A stretch of 53,531 bases of DNA from an uncultured bacterium (GCA_903857255.1 CAIODY010000005.1:1-53531), one strand, 5' to 3'. Shown: positions 26,022 to 34,761, numbered from the stretch's first letter. Notes: generated from the sequence alone by a model not told the origin. Program-made: numbers and translations.

Positions 26022-27089
26022 ATTAAAAACCTGTTTTACATATCGTTGTTGATTTTGCTTTTTGCAAACGGAAAGTCATTGGCTCAAAACACCAATGAAA
26101 TAGTACGTTTGAAAGCCAACGAAGCGAAAGAAATGATTGATGCCCGAAAGTATGACGCAGGTATCAAATTATTGCAAGAAGCCCGAAAAGCAGACCCATC
26201 TGATTTCAAAATATTGTACGAAATGGGATTGGCATACTATCTCAAAAAAGATTTTAATACTGCCATTTTAATTTTTAATCAGCTCATCAAAATGAAAGAC
26301 ATCAATGCCGATTGTTACGAAATGTTTGGCAATATTTTAGATGACGATAATCAGTCTGAAAGAGCTTTAGAAATGTATTATCAAGGGTTGAAAAAATTCC
26401 CAAAATCAGGTAGTTTGTATTTTCAAATTGGCAACATTTATCTTTCACAAAAAAAATACAATGAGGCTGTAAGTGTCTTTGAAAGCGGCATTGAAGCCGA
26501 GCCAACTTACCCAATGAATTATTATCGGGCTGCAAAATTATATTGTTATAGCAATGAAGAAGTGTGGGGAATGATTTATGGGGAAATATTTTTAAACTTA
26601 GCCAAGAGCAATAAATACTCAGCTGAAATTAGCAAATTACTTTACGACACTTATTTAAGCGAAATAAAATTAACGAGCGATTCAACACTTACAGTAAGTT
26701 TCAGTATGGAAAAACCTTCGGCTCATTCGCCGAATCCGTATGGAACAATTATCTACGAACCCACGTTGGAGCAGGCTTTGAAAGGAATTAAGTACATCGA
26801 TTTGAATACTTTAAACAAAGTGAGAACAAGATTTTTAGAAATTTATTTTGCTAAAAAAATCGATTCGCAATTTCCAAATGTGCTTTTTGAATATCAAAAT
26901 AAAGTTCGTCAGGCTGGTCATTTAGATGCTTATAATCATTGGTTATTATTCAAAGGCAACGAAACTATGTTTGCGATTTGGCAAGCAAAAAATAAAGAAA
27001 AGTGGGATAGTTTTACGGAATGGTTCAATACCAATCCGATTGAAATAAATGAAAACAATTTGTTTTCAAGAAAGAGAATGTCGAAGTAG
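26022..27089 (+). CDS. Secreted TPR-repeat protein with apparent ATT start codon
   Basis: The 355-residue reading frame has no ATG, GTG or TTG that would give a full signal peptide. Read from ATT at 26022 it begins (M)KNLFYISLLILLFANGKSLAQ-like sequence, a classic basic n-region, hydrophobic core and AQ cleavage site. The first conventional candidate, TTG at 26046, removes the basic region and half the core. The frame is closed by TGA at 26016. The mature protein has about four TPR repeats (residues ~30-170; YDAGIKLLQEARKADPSDF, FKILYEMGLAYYLKKDF) and a C-terminal ~180-residue domain found with them (TVSFSMEKPSAHSPNPYG). Periplasmic; function unknown. Either a rare start codon or a G-to-T change (true or a sequencing error) at 26024. 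Confidence 0.75.
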   Translation: MKNLFYISLLILLFANGKSLAQNTNEIVRLKANEAKEMIDARKYDAGIKLLQEARKADPSDFKILYEMGLAYYLKKDFNTAILIFNQLIKMKDINADCYEMFGNILDDDNQSERALEMYYQGLKKFPKSGSLYFQIGNIYLSQKKYNEAVSVFESGIEAEPTYPMNYYRAAKLYCYSNEEVWGMIYGEIFLNLAKSNKYSAEISKLLYDTYLSEIKLTSDSTLTVSFSMEKPSAHSPNPYGTIIYEPTLEQALKGIKYIDLNTLNKVRTRFLEIYFAKKIDSQFPNVLFEYQNKVRQAGHLDAYNHWLLFKGNETMFAIWQAKNKEKWDSFTEWFNTNPIEINENNLFSRKRMSK

Positions 27090-27090
27090 T

Positions 27091-28560
27091 TTATTTCCTT
27101 TGGGCTGCAATAGTTTTTGGTTTTATTGATTTGGCTTTTAGCTCATCTTCATCATTCAAACTAATTTCAACTCTACGGTTTCGAGCCCTGCCTTCTTCAC
27201 TAGTGTTACTGGCTGCAGGTCGTTCAAAATTAAAACCATCAATCGTTATTTTCTTTTCATTCACACCGCCATCCATCAAATATTTCTTTACGCTGGCAGC
27301 TCGATTATCACTCAATTTTTGATTGTATTCTTTGTTACCTTGGTTATCAGTGAAGCCTAATAATTTAATTTTCATCAACGGATGTTTTTTCAAATAGCCA
27401 ACCAATGCTGCCAAATGTTTTTTTGAAGAATCGGGAATTAAAAATTTGTCGGTTTCAAAATTCACATTCGTAATCAAGAAAAAATCTGCTTCTGCTTGCT
27501 CGATAGAATCCTGATTAATCTTGGGTTTTTGAACAATTTTCACTGCGCCTTTTTTCGGCGGTGGCGGATTGAAAATGCTATCAAAATTTATTTTGTTGCT
27601 CAAATCAGCGTAGTCTTTAAAGTAAGGCATACGCTTATCTTTTTCACTATTAAAAGCACCATCAGCTAAAAAAACACCACTATCATAACTGTTATCTCCC
27701 ACATCAGCAATCGCAATTTTGATGTGATATTTTTGATAAGGTACCACATAACACCAAGCCACCAAAGCCCTTGTCAGCCCATCATATTGCAGGTTTTGAA
27801 TTAATGCTTGATTCATTTTTTTTTCTTTCTTTTTATCAATGTCGAACAAAACTTCCACTTTATTTTCTTCCACCACTTCCGATTTTTTTTTACCATTCAC
27901 TAGTTTTTTTTTCGGTTGATTGGGCAATTCTTTTGTAGGTTTTTCATTCATGAAAATATCATTATCAATAAACCCTTTTTTGTTTTGATGTTGATTGATG
28001 GTATTCACTGTAATTGGTAAAAATGAAAGCGGCAAAATGGCAATATTTTTTGAGCGATATTTTGGACCAGTAATAAAAAATCCAAACACATCATTGTATC
28101 GTGAGCCCACATATTCAGGATACTCTTCAGAACCAAAACTATAAGTAAAAGAAATTTTATTGTTCAATGGAATGAAATCAAATTCTAAAATTGCGGCATC
28201 GTAAGAATAATTATGAGCAATGCGATTCAAATCCTTATCGCCTTTTTGTAGCTTCTGTGTCTTTACATCTAAAAATGCTGTAGTAGTGTATGGATAAGTG
28301 TTTGGACCAATTGCATTGAATACACTTCCTGTTGAAAGCAAGATGCCTTTTTTTATATCCAATGGTGTGTTGGTTAATACAAAATGTGCGATGGCTAATT
28401 TGTTGCCGCTGTAAGTTACTTTGCCCACTTTCACACCTTTGCCCAATAAAAATTTCTTTACCAATTGCTCGGGTGTGATAGATGTATCAATGCTCAACTG
28501 CCCAAAAGTTTTTGTCAGCAAAGCAATGCAGCACACCAAACACAGCAAAACATTTTTCAT
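27091..28560 (-). CDS. Choice-of-anchor L domain fused to an OmpA-like C-terminal domain
   Basis: The 489-residue protein has a signal peptide (1-20, ending TFGQ). A choice-of-anchor L domain follows (~25-300: TPEQLVKKFLLGKGVKVGKV, GILLSTGSV, AAILEFDFIP and SYGFGSEEYPEYV-like FGSEEYPEYVGSRYNDVFGF). An insert of Lys-rich low complexity (~215-250) interrupts it. After a linker the OmpA peptidoglycan-binding domain (~365-480) has VNFETDKFLIPDSSK, GFTDNQGNKEYNQKLSDNRA and RARNRRVEISLN. The anchor L domain is usually found on T9SS-exported proteins; here the C-terminus binds peptidoglycan instead, suggesting the protein displays it at the periplasmic side of the outer membrane. Confidence 0.9.
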   Translation of the reverse strand: MKNVLLCLVCCIALLTKTFGQLSIDTSITPEQLVKKFLLGKGVKVGKVTYSGNKLAIAHFVLTNTPLDIKKGILLSTGSVFNAIGPNTYPYTTTAFLDVKTQKLQKGDKDLNRIAHNYSYDAAILEFDFIPLNNKISFTYSFGSEEYPEYVGSRYNDVFGFFITGPKYRSKNIAILPLSFLPITVNTINQHQNKKGFIDNDIFMNEKPTKELPNQPKKKLVNGKKKSEVVEENKVEVLFDIDKKKEKKMNQALIQNLQYDGLTRALVAWCYVVPYQKYHIKIAIADVGDNSYDSGVFLADGAFNSEKDKRMPYFKDYADLSNKINFDSIFNPPPPKKGAVKIVQKPKINQDSIEQAEADFFLITNVNFETDKFLIPDSSKKHLAALVGYLKKHPLMKIKLLGFTDNQGNKEYNQKLSDNRAASVKKYLMDGGVNEKKITIDGFNFERPAASNTSEEGRARNRRVEISLNDEDELKAKSIKPKTIAAQRK

Positions 28561-28685
28561 GAAAACAAATTCAAAACAGTTGTACGAAAAAAAACAAAAA
28601 TTGTTTTGACAAAAATAATTGAAAGAAACAGTTGCTATTTAGCTACTGAAAATATTTTACACTCATTAATAATGTAGATTGTAGT

Positions 28686-29981
28686 CTAATCAAACTTCCT
28701 ATGCTGATACCAATTGCCACTTACTGTAATGCCAAAATTGAAACGGAAAAATCCTTCATTTACTAAATTAGATGAAGTACTGCCACGAGAACCTGTTTCA
28801 AAATTCAAATTCAAAAACATAAACATTGGGCGATTCTCTTCGGCTTTAAACGCAATAGGAATGCTAGCTCCAGCACTGAATGAATAAAAATTAAATTGCT
28901 GACCTCTTAAATAAATAGGGTCTAAACCATAGTTGAATCCAAATTTATAAATGGTTCTTTTGAATATTTGTGCTGATAATGGCTCGGGGCAGAAATAGCC
29001 GCCCACAGCAAACTTCCAGCTTTTTCTTAAAGAATCTTGTTGTTCAAAATTTCTGTATTGACTCCAATCTTGTTGTTCAAATTGCGCTCCCAACGACCAT
29101 TGCCGACCTTGTACCCATTGAATACCAAATGAAATTTTTGATGGGATTTTTATTTTACCAGAAGTGTCAGGAATATTTTTGATGGTATCAACTGTGCTTT
29201 CATAAACTCCACCATAGCTGCTAAACCTGCGCCACATATCAGTTTCACCAGTTTGCATAATTACAGCCGCACTATACGTAGCACCAACAATAATTTTATT
29301 TTCTTTTCCAATCGGAATCACATATTGCAAACCTGCACCCCAACAAAATCCGCCAGGGTTTTGCACTCGATAATTTTCAGTGCCTAACGCATGTGCTGAA
29401 TCAGGAAAGAAAATTTGCGAATCATAAAATAATCTGCCAAACATATAACCGCCTTGAACACCAACGTACAAGTTTTTGTATTTAACGCCAGTTCCTAATT
29501 GAAATTTATAAAGATTTCCACTTCCACCAAAAACTTGTTTATCAACCAGCGGCGTATCAGTTGCAGAGCCATTTTGTGAAACATGATAAGCTACAGTGCT
29601 GTAAGGCAAAAGACTAAATCCAACACCAATTTTTGTTTTTTTACCACTATGAATTAATGACCCCAAGCCAATATATGATGGCTGCATATTGAAATATCTA
29701 GCGCTATTACTACCATCACTCAAAGTATTCCAACGCATTTGAACAGCAGCATCGAAGGCAGCTGATTTTGGCGCAAGTGAAGCATACGATGCAGGATTAT
29801 CAGGGTTTTGCATCCATTCACTTTGAAATGCGGTGCTTAAATTTCCCATGCCCATTGTGCTTTGAAATTGCATGGGCTGCAAAGAACCAACGCCATAGCG
29901 GCTGTAAGGCATATTTTCTTGAGCGAAAATTTCAGAAATAAAAATTATGGTAAAAAGAGAAAGCGAAAATATTTTTTTCAT
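28686..29981 (-). CDS. Outer-membrane beta-barrel protein encoded next to coaX
   Basis: I use the ATG at 29981 (431 residues); it overlaps the coaX stop as TGATG. The signal peptide (1-~20, ending IFAQ) is followed by NMPYSRYGVGSLQPMQF and MGMGNLSTAF, then long beta-strand repeats (GVGFSLLPYSTVAYHV, YVGVQGGYMFGRLFYD, IIVGATYSAAVIMQTG), as in FadL/OMPP1-type barrels of Bacteroidota. The cargo is unknown. It is coupled to coaX by overlap, a recurrent neighbourhood in the phylum, though the proteins have no obvious shared role. Confidence 0.8.
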   Translation of the reverse strand: MKKIFSLSLFTIIFISEIFAQENMPYSRYGVGSLQPMQFQSTMGMGNLSTAFQSEWMQNPDNPASYASLAPKSAAFDAAVQMRWNTLSDGSNSARYFNMQPSYIGLGSLIHSGKKTKIGVGFSLLPYSTVAYHVSQNGSATDTPLVDKQVFGGSGNLYKFQLGTGVKYKNLYVGVQGGYMFGRLFYDSQIFFPDSAHALGTENYRVQNPGGFCWGAGLQYVIPIGKENKIIVGATYSAAVIMQTGETDMWRRFSSYGGVYESTVDTIKNIPDTSGKIKIPSKISFGIQWVQGRQWSLGAQFEQQDWSQYRNFEQQDSLRKSWKFAVGGYFCPEPLSAQIFKRTIYKFGFNYGLDPIYLRGQQFNFYSFSAGASIPIAFKAEENRPMFMFLNLNFETGSRGSTSSNLVNEGFFRFNFGITVSGNWYQHRKFD

Positions 29982-30727
29982 CAATGAATTTGCGAATGAT
30001 TTAAAATTGAATTCAACCCAATCAATGTAAGATTGGGGGCGGCAAAGATGCGATTTTTTAAGTGCTTTTTCAAAAAGTCTGCATCGCCGCCTGTGATAAC
30101 GATTTGCAAGCCAGAATATTTTGCTTCGTAGTTTTTTATTGTGCCTTCAATTTCTGCAATCGTTCCGTTGATTACACCAGTTAAAATGCTAGTTGAAGTA
30201 TCAGTTCCAATCAACTGTTTAATTTCTTTTTTTGAAACCAACGGCAATTTTTGTGTGAAATGATGCAATGCTTTAAAACGCATTTCCAATCCTAATGAAA
30301 TGCTTCCACCCAGATATTCTTGTTTTGAATTCACAAAATCAAAAGTGATGCAAGTGCCACAATTGATGAGGAGTAAATTTGTTTTAGGAAAAAAACTTAA
30401 AGCGCCACAACTCACTGCCAATCGGTCTTTGCCTAAAGTTTCAGGCGAAGCATATTTGTTTTTGAGAGGAATTTTTGTGTGATGATTTAATTCTGTGAGT
30501 TGGGTTTTCTCATTCAAAAAAGCCAAAATATTTTTCGGTGTTTTGATGACTGAGCAAATAATTGATGAAGCAATTAAAGGAAATTTTTTGAAGATTTTTT
30601 TCAAATCATTCAAAGGAAATTTTTCAAACGCTTCGCTAAAAATTATTTCATCATTTTCAAACACAGCACATTTGATTCGGCTGTTGCCAAAATCAATACA
30701 AAGCTTGAAATGTTGATAATTGCTCAA
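29981..30727 (-). CDS. coaX: Type III pantothenate kinase
   Basis: The 248-residue enzyme phosphorylates pantothenate, the first step of CoA synthesis. DFGNSRIKCAVF (12-23) is the phosphate-binding motif, GKDRLAVSCGA the second conserved segment, NCGTCITFDFV (~120-130) contains the catalytic Asp, and ITGGDADFL closes the ASKHA fold. The only possible start is TTG at 30727: the preceding in-frame stop is that of ridA, and there is no ATG or GTG before the first motif. The start lies 9 nt after the ridA stop, so it is translated from the ridA mRNA. Confidence 0.93.
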   Translation of the reverse strand: MSNYQHFKLCIDFGNSRIKCAVFENDEIIFSEAFEKFPLNDLKKIFKKFPLIASSIICSVIKTPKNILAFLNEKTQLTELNHHTKIPLKNKYASPETLGKDRLAVSCGALSFFPKTNLLLINCGTCITFDFVNSKQEYLGGSISLGLEMRFKALHHFTQKLPLVSKKEIKQLIGTDTSTSILTGVINGTIAEIEGTIKNYEAKYSGLQIVITGGDADFLKKHLKNRIFAAPNLTLIGLNSILNHSQIH

Positions 30728-30736
30728 TTTAAAAGA

Positions 30737-31117
30737 TTATAAAACTGCAGTTACTGAAATTTCAACATTCACATTTCGAGGTAAAGTTTTCACCGCCACA
30801 GTTTCACGAGCAGGAAAATCAGCAGAAAAATAACTGCCGTAAATTTCATTCACTTTCGCAAACAAACTCATGTCGCTCAGAAAAATTGAAGTTTTCACAA
30901 TATTGCCAAAACCAATTCCAGCTTCATCCAATAATGCCTTGATGTTTGCCATCACTTGTTTGGTTTCGGTTTCCAAATCAGCCATCATCAATTCGCCAGT
31001 CTGCGGATGCAAAGCAATTTGTCCGCTGCAAAATAAAAATCCGTTGGCTTTCACAGCCTGACTATATGGACCAATCGGCGCAGGAGCATTGGTTGTGTTG
31101 ATTATTTGTTTGTTCAT
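30737..31117 (-). CDS. ridA: RidA-family imine/enamine deaminase
   Basis: The 126-residue protein is a standard RidA/YjgF member that hydrolyses reactive 2-aminoacrylate-type intermediates from PLP enzymes. Key residues are Arg104 in FPARETVAV (binds the carboxylate) and Glu119 near the C-terminus. APIGPYSQAV and GFLFCSGQI are family signatures. It is the first gene of the ridA-coaX-barrel transcript, with a TACTTTTG promoter box at 31135-31142 and a leader of only about 12 nt. Confidence 0.97.
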   Translation of the reverse strand: MNKQIINTTNAPAPIGPYSQAVKANGFLFCSGQIALHPQTGELMMADLETETKQVMANIKALLDEAGIGFGNIVKTSIFLSDMSLFAKVNEIYGSYFSADFPARETVAVKTLPRNVNVEISVTAVL

Positions 31118-31134
31118 TTTTGAAAATGTTTTTG

Positions 31135-31142
31135 CAAAAGTA
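31135..31142 (-). promoter_or_regulatory. -7 promoter element (TACTTTTG) of the ridA operon
   Basis: Exact TAnnTTTG match on the minus strand, 17 nt upstream of the ridA ATG. Confidence 0.6.
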
Positions 31143-31205
31143 ATTAGAACGCAGTCATTTTTTTTGACTGAAATTTATTTAGCTTTGTAATAAATATTTT
31201 GAGCC

Positions 31206-31445
31206 ATGGATATTCAAACACAAAAATTGCAGTTGATTGATAAAATCCTACACATGAGCGATAGCAATCGTTTGGCGGTGATTGATGACGCCATTAGTGC
31301 CGAACCAATGACACAACAATCAACATTGGATAACAAAGCAATTCAAAAAATTTACCTCGAAAAAATCAGCCATGCTTTAGAAGATATAAAAGCTGGCAGA
31401 GTAAAATCGCACAACGATTTAAAAAACGAAACCAATGGCTGGTAG
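31206..31445 (+). CDS. Putative antitoxin of a ParE-type toxin-antitoxin pair
   Basis: The 79-residue protein is helical and acidic-basic mixed (KLQLIDKILHMSDSNRLAVIDDAIS, YLEKISHALEDIKAGRVKSHNDL). It has no obvious DNA-binding ribbon-helix-helix. Its stop lies inside the next gene (11-nt overlap), the classic antitoxin-first layout. A TAGCTTTG box at 31180-31187 is a candidate promoter. The assignment rests mostly on the partner toxin. Confidence 0.75.
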   Translation: MDIQTQKLQLIDKILHMSDSNRLAVIDDAISAEPMTQQSTLDNKAIQKIYLEKISHALEDIKAGRVKSHNDLKNETNGW

Positions 31446-31758
31446 TGTGTTGGATGTGAAATGGACGGATGAAGCCACTAAAGATTTAAGAACAATTTTC
31501 GATTATTATCTTCAAAACGCATCACATTCGGTTGCTCAAACTATTATTAATCGGCTGCAAGAAAAAGTGGAGGTGCTTTATTTATCGCCCCACATTGGGC
31601 AAGCAGAGCCACTTTTGGAAGATTTGAATTTGGATGTTCGTTATTTAGTAGAAGGCAACTACAAGATTTTCTACAACTATTTTGATGGCATTATTTTCAT
31701 ACTTTTCATTTTTGATTGCCGACAAAATCCTGAAAAAATTATTCAACTTTTTAGGTGA
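31435..31758 (+). CDS. RelE/ParE-superfamily toxin
   Basis: The 107-residue basic protein has the ParE-type fold pattern: VKWTDEATKDLRTIFDYYLQNAS (N-terminal strand and helices), LYLSPHIGQAEPLLEDLNLDVRYLVEGNYKIFYNYFDG (central sheet with the conserved R and Y), and the C-terminal FDCRQNPEKI, close to the DxRQxPxxL end of ParE proteins. Members inhibit gyrase or cleave mRNA on ribosomes; which applies here is unclear. It is translationally coupled to the upstream antitoxin. Confidence 0.88.
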   Translation: MAGSVLDVKWTDEATKDLRTIFDYYLQNASHSVAQTIINRLQEKVEVLYLSPHIGQAEPLLEDLNLDVRYLVEGNYKIFYNYFDGIIFILFIFDCRQNPEKIIQLFR

Positions 31759-31795
31759 AAATAACCTCCCACCAATTACACAGATAACGCTGATT

Positions 31796-32272
31796 TTATT
31801 TCTTTTGAGTTGTTAATGCTACAACAATTCCTGTGACTTGCAAATGAAAGGTACTATTGTATGAATTTGCATTACCCTGACAATTACCACCAACAAACTT
31901 TCCAATTCTTCCTTGTGTAGAATAAAATAATTCAACTTTACTTGAATTGCCAGAAGGCACAATCTCACCAGTGTTCCATACATCTGTTAAGCAACCACAG
32001 GGGCATCTTACATTAGTTAATAATAATGGTTTGTTTCCAATGTTTGTAAAACTAAATGAGTGTTTTGCTTGTTTTCCTTCAATTACATTTCCAAAATCAT
32101 AGGTGGTTGTATCAAAATGAATATAACCACAATTCCTCAAAATTGAATCCGCTTTTTGTATGGAGCAATGTTGTTCTTTGCAAACAATTTCTAAATTTTG
32201 TTTTGAAATTGTTTGTGCAAAAATTTTGCATTGCATAATCAACAAAAAAATAAAGAGCAGTTTTATTTTCAT
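31796..32272 (-). CDS. DUF1573-family secreted protein
   Basis: The 158-residue protein has a signal peptide (1-19, ending IFAQ), a short Cys-bearing linker (KEQHCSIQKADSILRNCGY), and an Ig-like DUF1573 domain (~50-150) with FDTTTYDFGNVIEGKQAKHSFSFTNIG and NVRCPCGC, where the paired cysteines are the usual family motif. The role is unknown. It is a short, probably periplasmic member and is monocistronic here. Confidence 0.88.
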   Translation of the reverse strand: MKIKLLFIFLLIMQCKIFAQTISKQNLEIVCKEQHCSIQKADSILRNCGYIHFDTTTYDFGNVIEGKQAKHSFSFTNIGNKPLLLTNVRCPCGCLTDVWNTGEIVPSGNSSKVELFYSTQGRIGKFVGGNCQGNANSYNSTFHLQVTGIVVALTTQKK

Positions 32273-32397
32273 TTTGTTTGGATTTTATTTCCATAAAGTT
32301 CATTCAATAAATTATTCCACAAAAATTCTATTTGCAAAGAAAAAGTTATTGAAACGCAACGGCTGTTTTATAACTTCGCAAAAAATAAAAATCATTA

Positions 32398-32574
32398 ACC
32401 ACATAGTTACATAGGTCGCATAGTTTTAGAACAAAAAATTGATGAATAACTAAACGAAGTATTCTATGTTACACTATTCTGAAGCACTAATAAATTTAAG
32501 GTTTCATAGATGCTTTGCATTCACATAGAATTCTGTAAAAATAAATTTCTATGAAAACTATGTCGCTATGTGGT
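32398..32574. repeat. Cluster of CATAG/CTATG motifs in inverted array
   Basis: Nine CATAG or CTATG pentamers fall within 177 nt: three forward at 32402, 32410 and 32419, one reverse at 32464, two forward at 32505 and 32524, and three reverse at 32549, 32558 and 32566. The ends form an imperfect inverted repeat, ACCACATAGTTACATAG on the left against CTATGTCGCTATGTGGT on the right. It occupies most of the 320-nt gap between the DUF1573 gene and hutU; the remainder (32273-32397) shows no gene. It looks like a dispersed intergenic repeat, not a hutU leader. Confidence 0.75.
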
Positions 32575-32592
32575 GAAAATAAAAAAATAAAA

Positions 32593-34242
32593 ATGACAAC
32601 AACCAAACGCATCATCAAATCGCCAACTGGCAACACTTTAACTTGCAAAAATTGGATTTCGGAAGCAGCATTCCGAATGTTACAAAACAACTTAGACCCT
32701 GATGTGGCGGAACGTCCCGAAGATTTAATTGTGTATGGCGGCAGAGGAAAAGCTGCAAGAAATTGGGAAGCCTACGATAAAATAATTGAGTGCTTAATCA
32801 ATTTAGAAGAAGACCAAACGCTGATTGTGCAAAGCGGTAAACCCGTTGGTGTGCTGCGTTCGCATAAAGATGCACCACGAGTTTTGATTGCCAATTCTAA
32901 CCTCGTTGGCAATTGGGCAAACTGGGATGTGTTTACCGAGTTAGAGAAAAAAGGCTTGATGATGTATGGCCAAATGACCGCTGGAAGCTGGATTTACATC
33001 GGCTCACAAGGCATTGTGCAAGGCACTTACGAAACTTATTTGAGTTTGGCGAATCAACATTTCAAAGGATCATTAAAAGGCACACTCAATGTTACTGCAG
33101 GTTTGGGCGGCATGGGTGGCGCACAACCTTTGGCAATTACGATGAATGAAGGTGTTTGCTTAGCTGCTGATTTGGAAGCTTGGCGCATTCAAAAAAGAAT
33201 TGAAACACGTTACATTGATAAAATGACACAAAGCATTGAAGAAGGTGTGCAATGGGCTTTGGAAGCGAAAGCTAAAGGCGAAGCAGTTTCAATTGGTGTG
33301 GTGTGTAATGTGGTTGATTTGTTGCAATATTTAATCGATAAAAATATTCCGATTGATACACTCACCGACCAAACATCGGCACACGATGAATTGATTGGGT
33401 ATTTCCCCGAAGGCTTATCGGTGGCTGAATCCAACGTGTTGAGAGAAACGAATCCTGAAGAATATAGAAACAGAAGTTGGGACACAATGGCGAACCATGT
33501 ACGCCAAATGTTGGAGTTGCAAAAACGTGGTGCTATCACTTTTGATTATGGCAACAATCTTCGAGGGCAAGCCAAAGACAAACGTGGAGTGCTGAATGCG
33601 TTTGACTTTCCGGGTTTTGTGCCAGCATATATTCGTCCGCTTTTTTGTGAAGGCAAAGGACCATTTCGTTGGGTGGCGTTGAGTGGCGACCCCGAAGATA
33701 TTTACACCACCGACCAGGCGATGAAGGAATTATTTCCTGATAACAAAGGCTTGCATCGCTGGCTGGATATGGCTCGTGAGAAAATTGCGTTTCAAGGTTT
33801 GCCTGCACGTATTTGCTGGATTGGAATGGGCGACAGAGAAAAAGCGGCTTTAAAATTTAATGAATTGGTTCGTGAAGGAAAAGTGAAAGCGCCTATTGTA
33901 ATTGGTCGTGACCATTTAGATACAGGTTCTGTGGCTTCGCCAAACCGTGAAACAGAAGCCATGATGGATGGCAGCGATGCCGTGGCTGATTGGCCAATTT
34001 TAAATGCGTTGATTAATACCGCAGGTGGTGCAAGTTGGGTTTCGTTGCATCATGGTGGTGGTGTGGGCATGGGTTATAGCATTCATGCAGGCATGGTGAT
34101 TGTGGCTGATGGAACAGAAGATGCTGAACGCCGCTTACGCCGTGTATTATTCAACGACCCAGCTATGGGTGTGATTCGCCATGCTGATGCTGGTTATGAA
34201 ATTGCGAAAGCAACGAGTAGAAAGTTTGGGTTGGATGTTTAA
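32593..34242 (+). CDS. hutU: Urocanate hydratase
   Basis: The 549-residue enzyme converts urocanate to imidazolonepropionate in histidine degradation, with tightly bound NAD+. The start is the ATG at 32593 because the upstream in-frame ATG (32551) lies in the repeat cluster. Motifs include [29 protein letters not shown] (NAD-binding), [12 protein letters not shown], the [12 protein letters not shown] segment with the conserved Cys, and [20 protein letters not shown]. Length is normal. hutH, hutI and hutG are not in the window, so it stands alone between a repeat and small secreted-protein genes. Confidence 0.97.
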   Translation: MTTTKRIIKSPTGNTLTCKNWISEAAFRMLQNNLDPDVAERPEDLIVYGGRGKAARNWEAYDKIIECLINLEEDQTLIVQSGKPVGVLRSHKDAPRVLIANSNLVGNWANWDVFTELEKKGLMMYGQMTAGSWIYIGSQGIVQGTYETYLSLANQHFKGSLKGTLNVTAGLGGMGGAQPLAITMNEGVCLAADLEAWRIQKRIETRYIDKMTQSIEEGVQWALEAKAKGEAVSIGVVCNVVDLLQYLIDKNIPIDTLTDQTSAHDELIGYFPEGLSVAESNVLRETNPEEYRNRSWDTMANHVRQMLELQKRGAITFDYGNNLRGQAKDKRGVLNAFDFPGFVPAYIRPLFCEGKGPFRWVALSGDPEDIYTTDQAMKELFPDNKGLHRWLDMAREKIAFQGLPARICWIGMGDREKAALKFNELVREGKVKAPIVIGRDHLDTGSVASPNRETEAMMDGSDAVADWPILNALINTAGGASWVSLHHGGGVGMGYSIHAGMVIVADGTEDAERRLRRVLFNDPAMGVIRHADAGYEIAKATSRKFGLDV

Positions 34243-34253
34243 ATGAATCTAAA

Positions 34254-34721
34254 ATGAAATTCTATAAAATTATTTTTTGCTTCTTTTCAATAGTTCTATT
34301 TTCAAGTTTATCGAAAATTGACTTTACATCTGGCGTATATACAATTACAGGAAAAGTATTTTTAGACAACAAGTTGCTAAACTCGGATTCAATGTTTTTT
34401 TTCAGGATGCCTTATTTTGCAATTTGTAAAACAAAAATAGATGCAAATGGAGATTATAAACTTACAATGAATTGGATTGGTGCTTGCATGAGTGGAGGTG
34501 GTATGGATAGATTGAAATCTCATGGAGAAGAACTGTATTGGCAAAGAACGAATGAATTAAATGCCGATTCAATTACTTTTCGATTTAGAAGAAGAGAGAA
34601 TAAACATGACATTACTATTTTAAACCCATGGCGTACTGCGATGGAGTTATATCATACTTCTAAACAAGAGTTAATTTTTCCGCAGGATTTACATTTTAAA
34701 TCAAAACAAAAAAGCCCGTAG
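34254..34721 (+). CDS. Small secreted protein of unknown function
   Basis: The 155-residue protein has an N-terminal signal peptide (1-~19), a beta-rich stretch resembling a carboxypeptidase-regulatory-like or transthyretin-like strand set (YTITGKVFLDNKLLNSD, CKTKIDANGDYKLTMNWIG), then a region with GACMSGGG and RFRRREN. No family recognised. It begins 11 nt after hutU, so it can be co-transcribed. Its TAG stop codon (34719-34721) lies inside the terminator stem. Confidence 0.7.
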   Translation: MKFYKIIFCFFSIVLFSSLSKIDFTSGVYTITGKVFLDNKLLNSDSMFFFRMPYFAICKTKIDANGDYKLTMNWIGACMSGGGMDRLKSHGEELYWQRTNELNADSITFRFRRRENKHDITILNPWRTAMELYHTSKQELIFPQDLHFKSKQKSP

Positions 34722-34743
34722 AATCAACTTCTACGGGCTTTTT
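34710..34743. terminator. Bidirectional terminator overlapping a stop codon
   Basis: AAGCCCGTAGAA and TTCTACGGGCTT pair over 12 bp around TCAAC, followed by T's on the plus strand and A-run/T-run symmetry on the minus strand. It can end both the plus-strand gene finishing at 34721 and the minus-strand gene finishing at 34762. Confidence 0.9.
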
Positions 34744-34761
34744 AATTGTTTAGCAACAAAA

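Noticed and set aside
31770-31795. AATTACACAGATAACGCTGATT fragment resembling a dispersed Bacteroidota repeat
   Set aside because: Single short copy, no partner in the window; not enough to call a repeat.
32551-32592. In-frame ATG at 32551 as start of hutU
   Set aside because: It lies within the CATAG repeat cluster and adds 14 residues (MKTMSLCG...) without family similarity; the ATG at 32593 gives the usual N-terminus.
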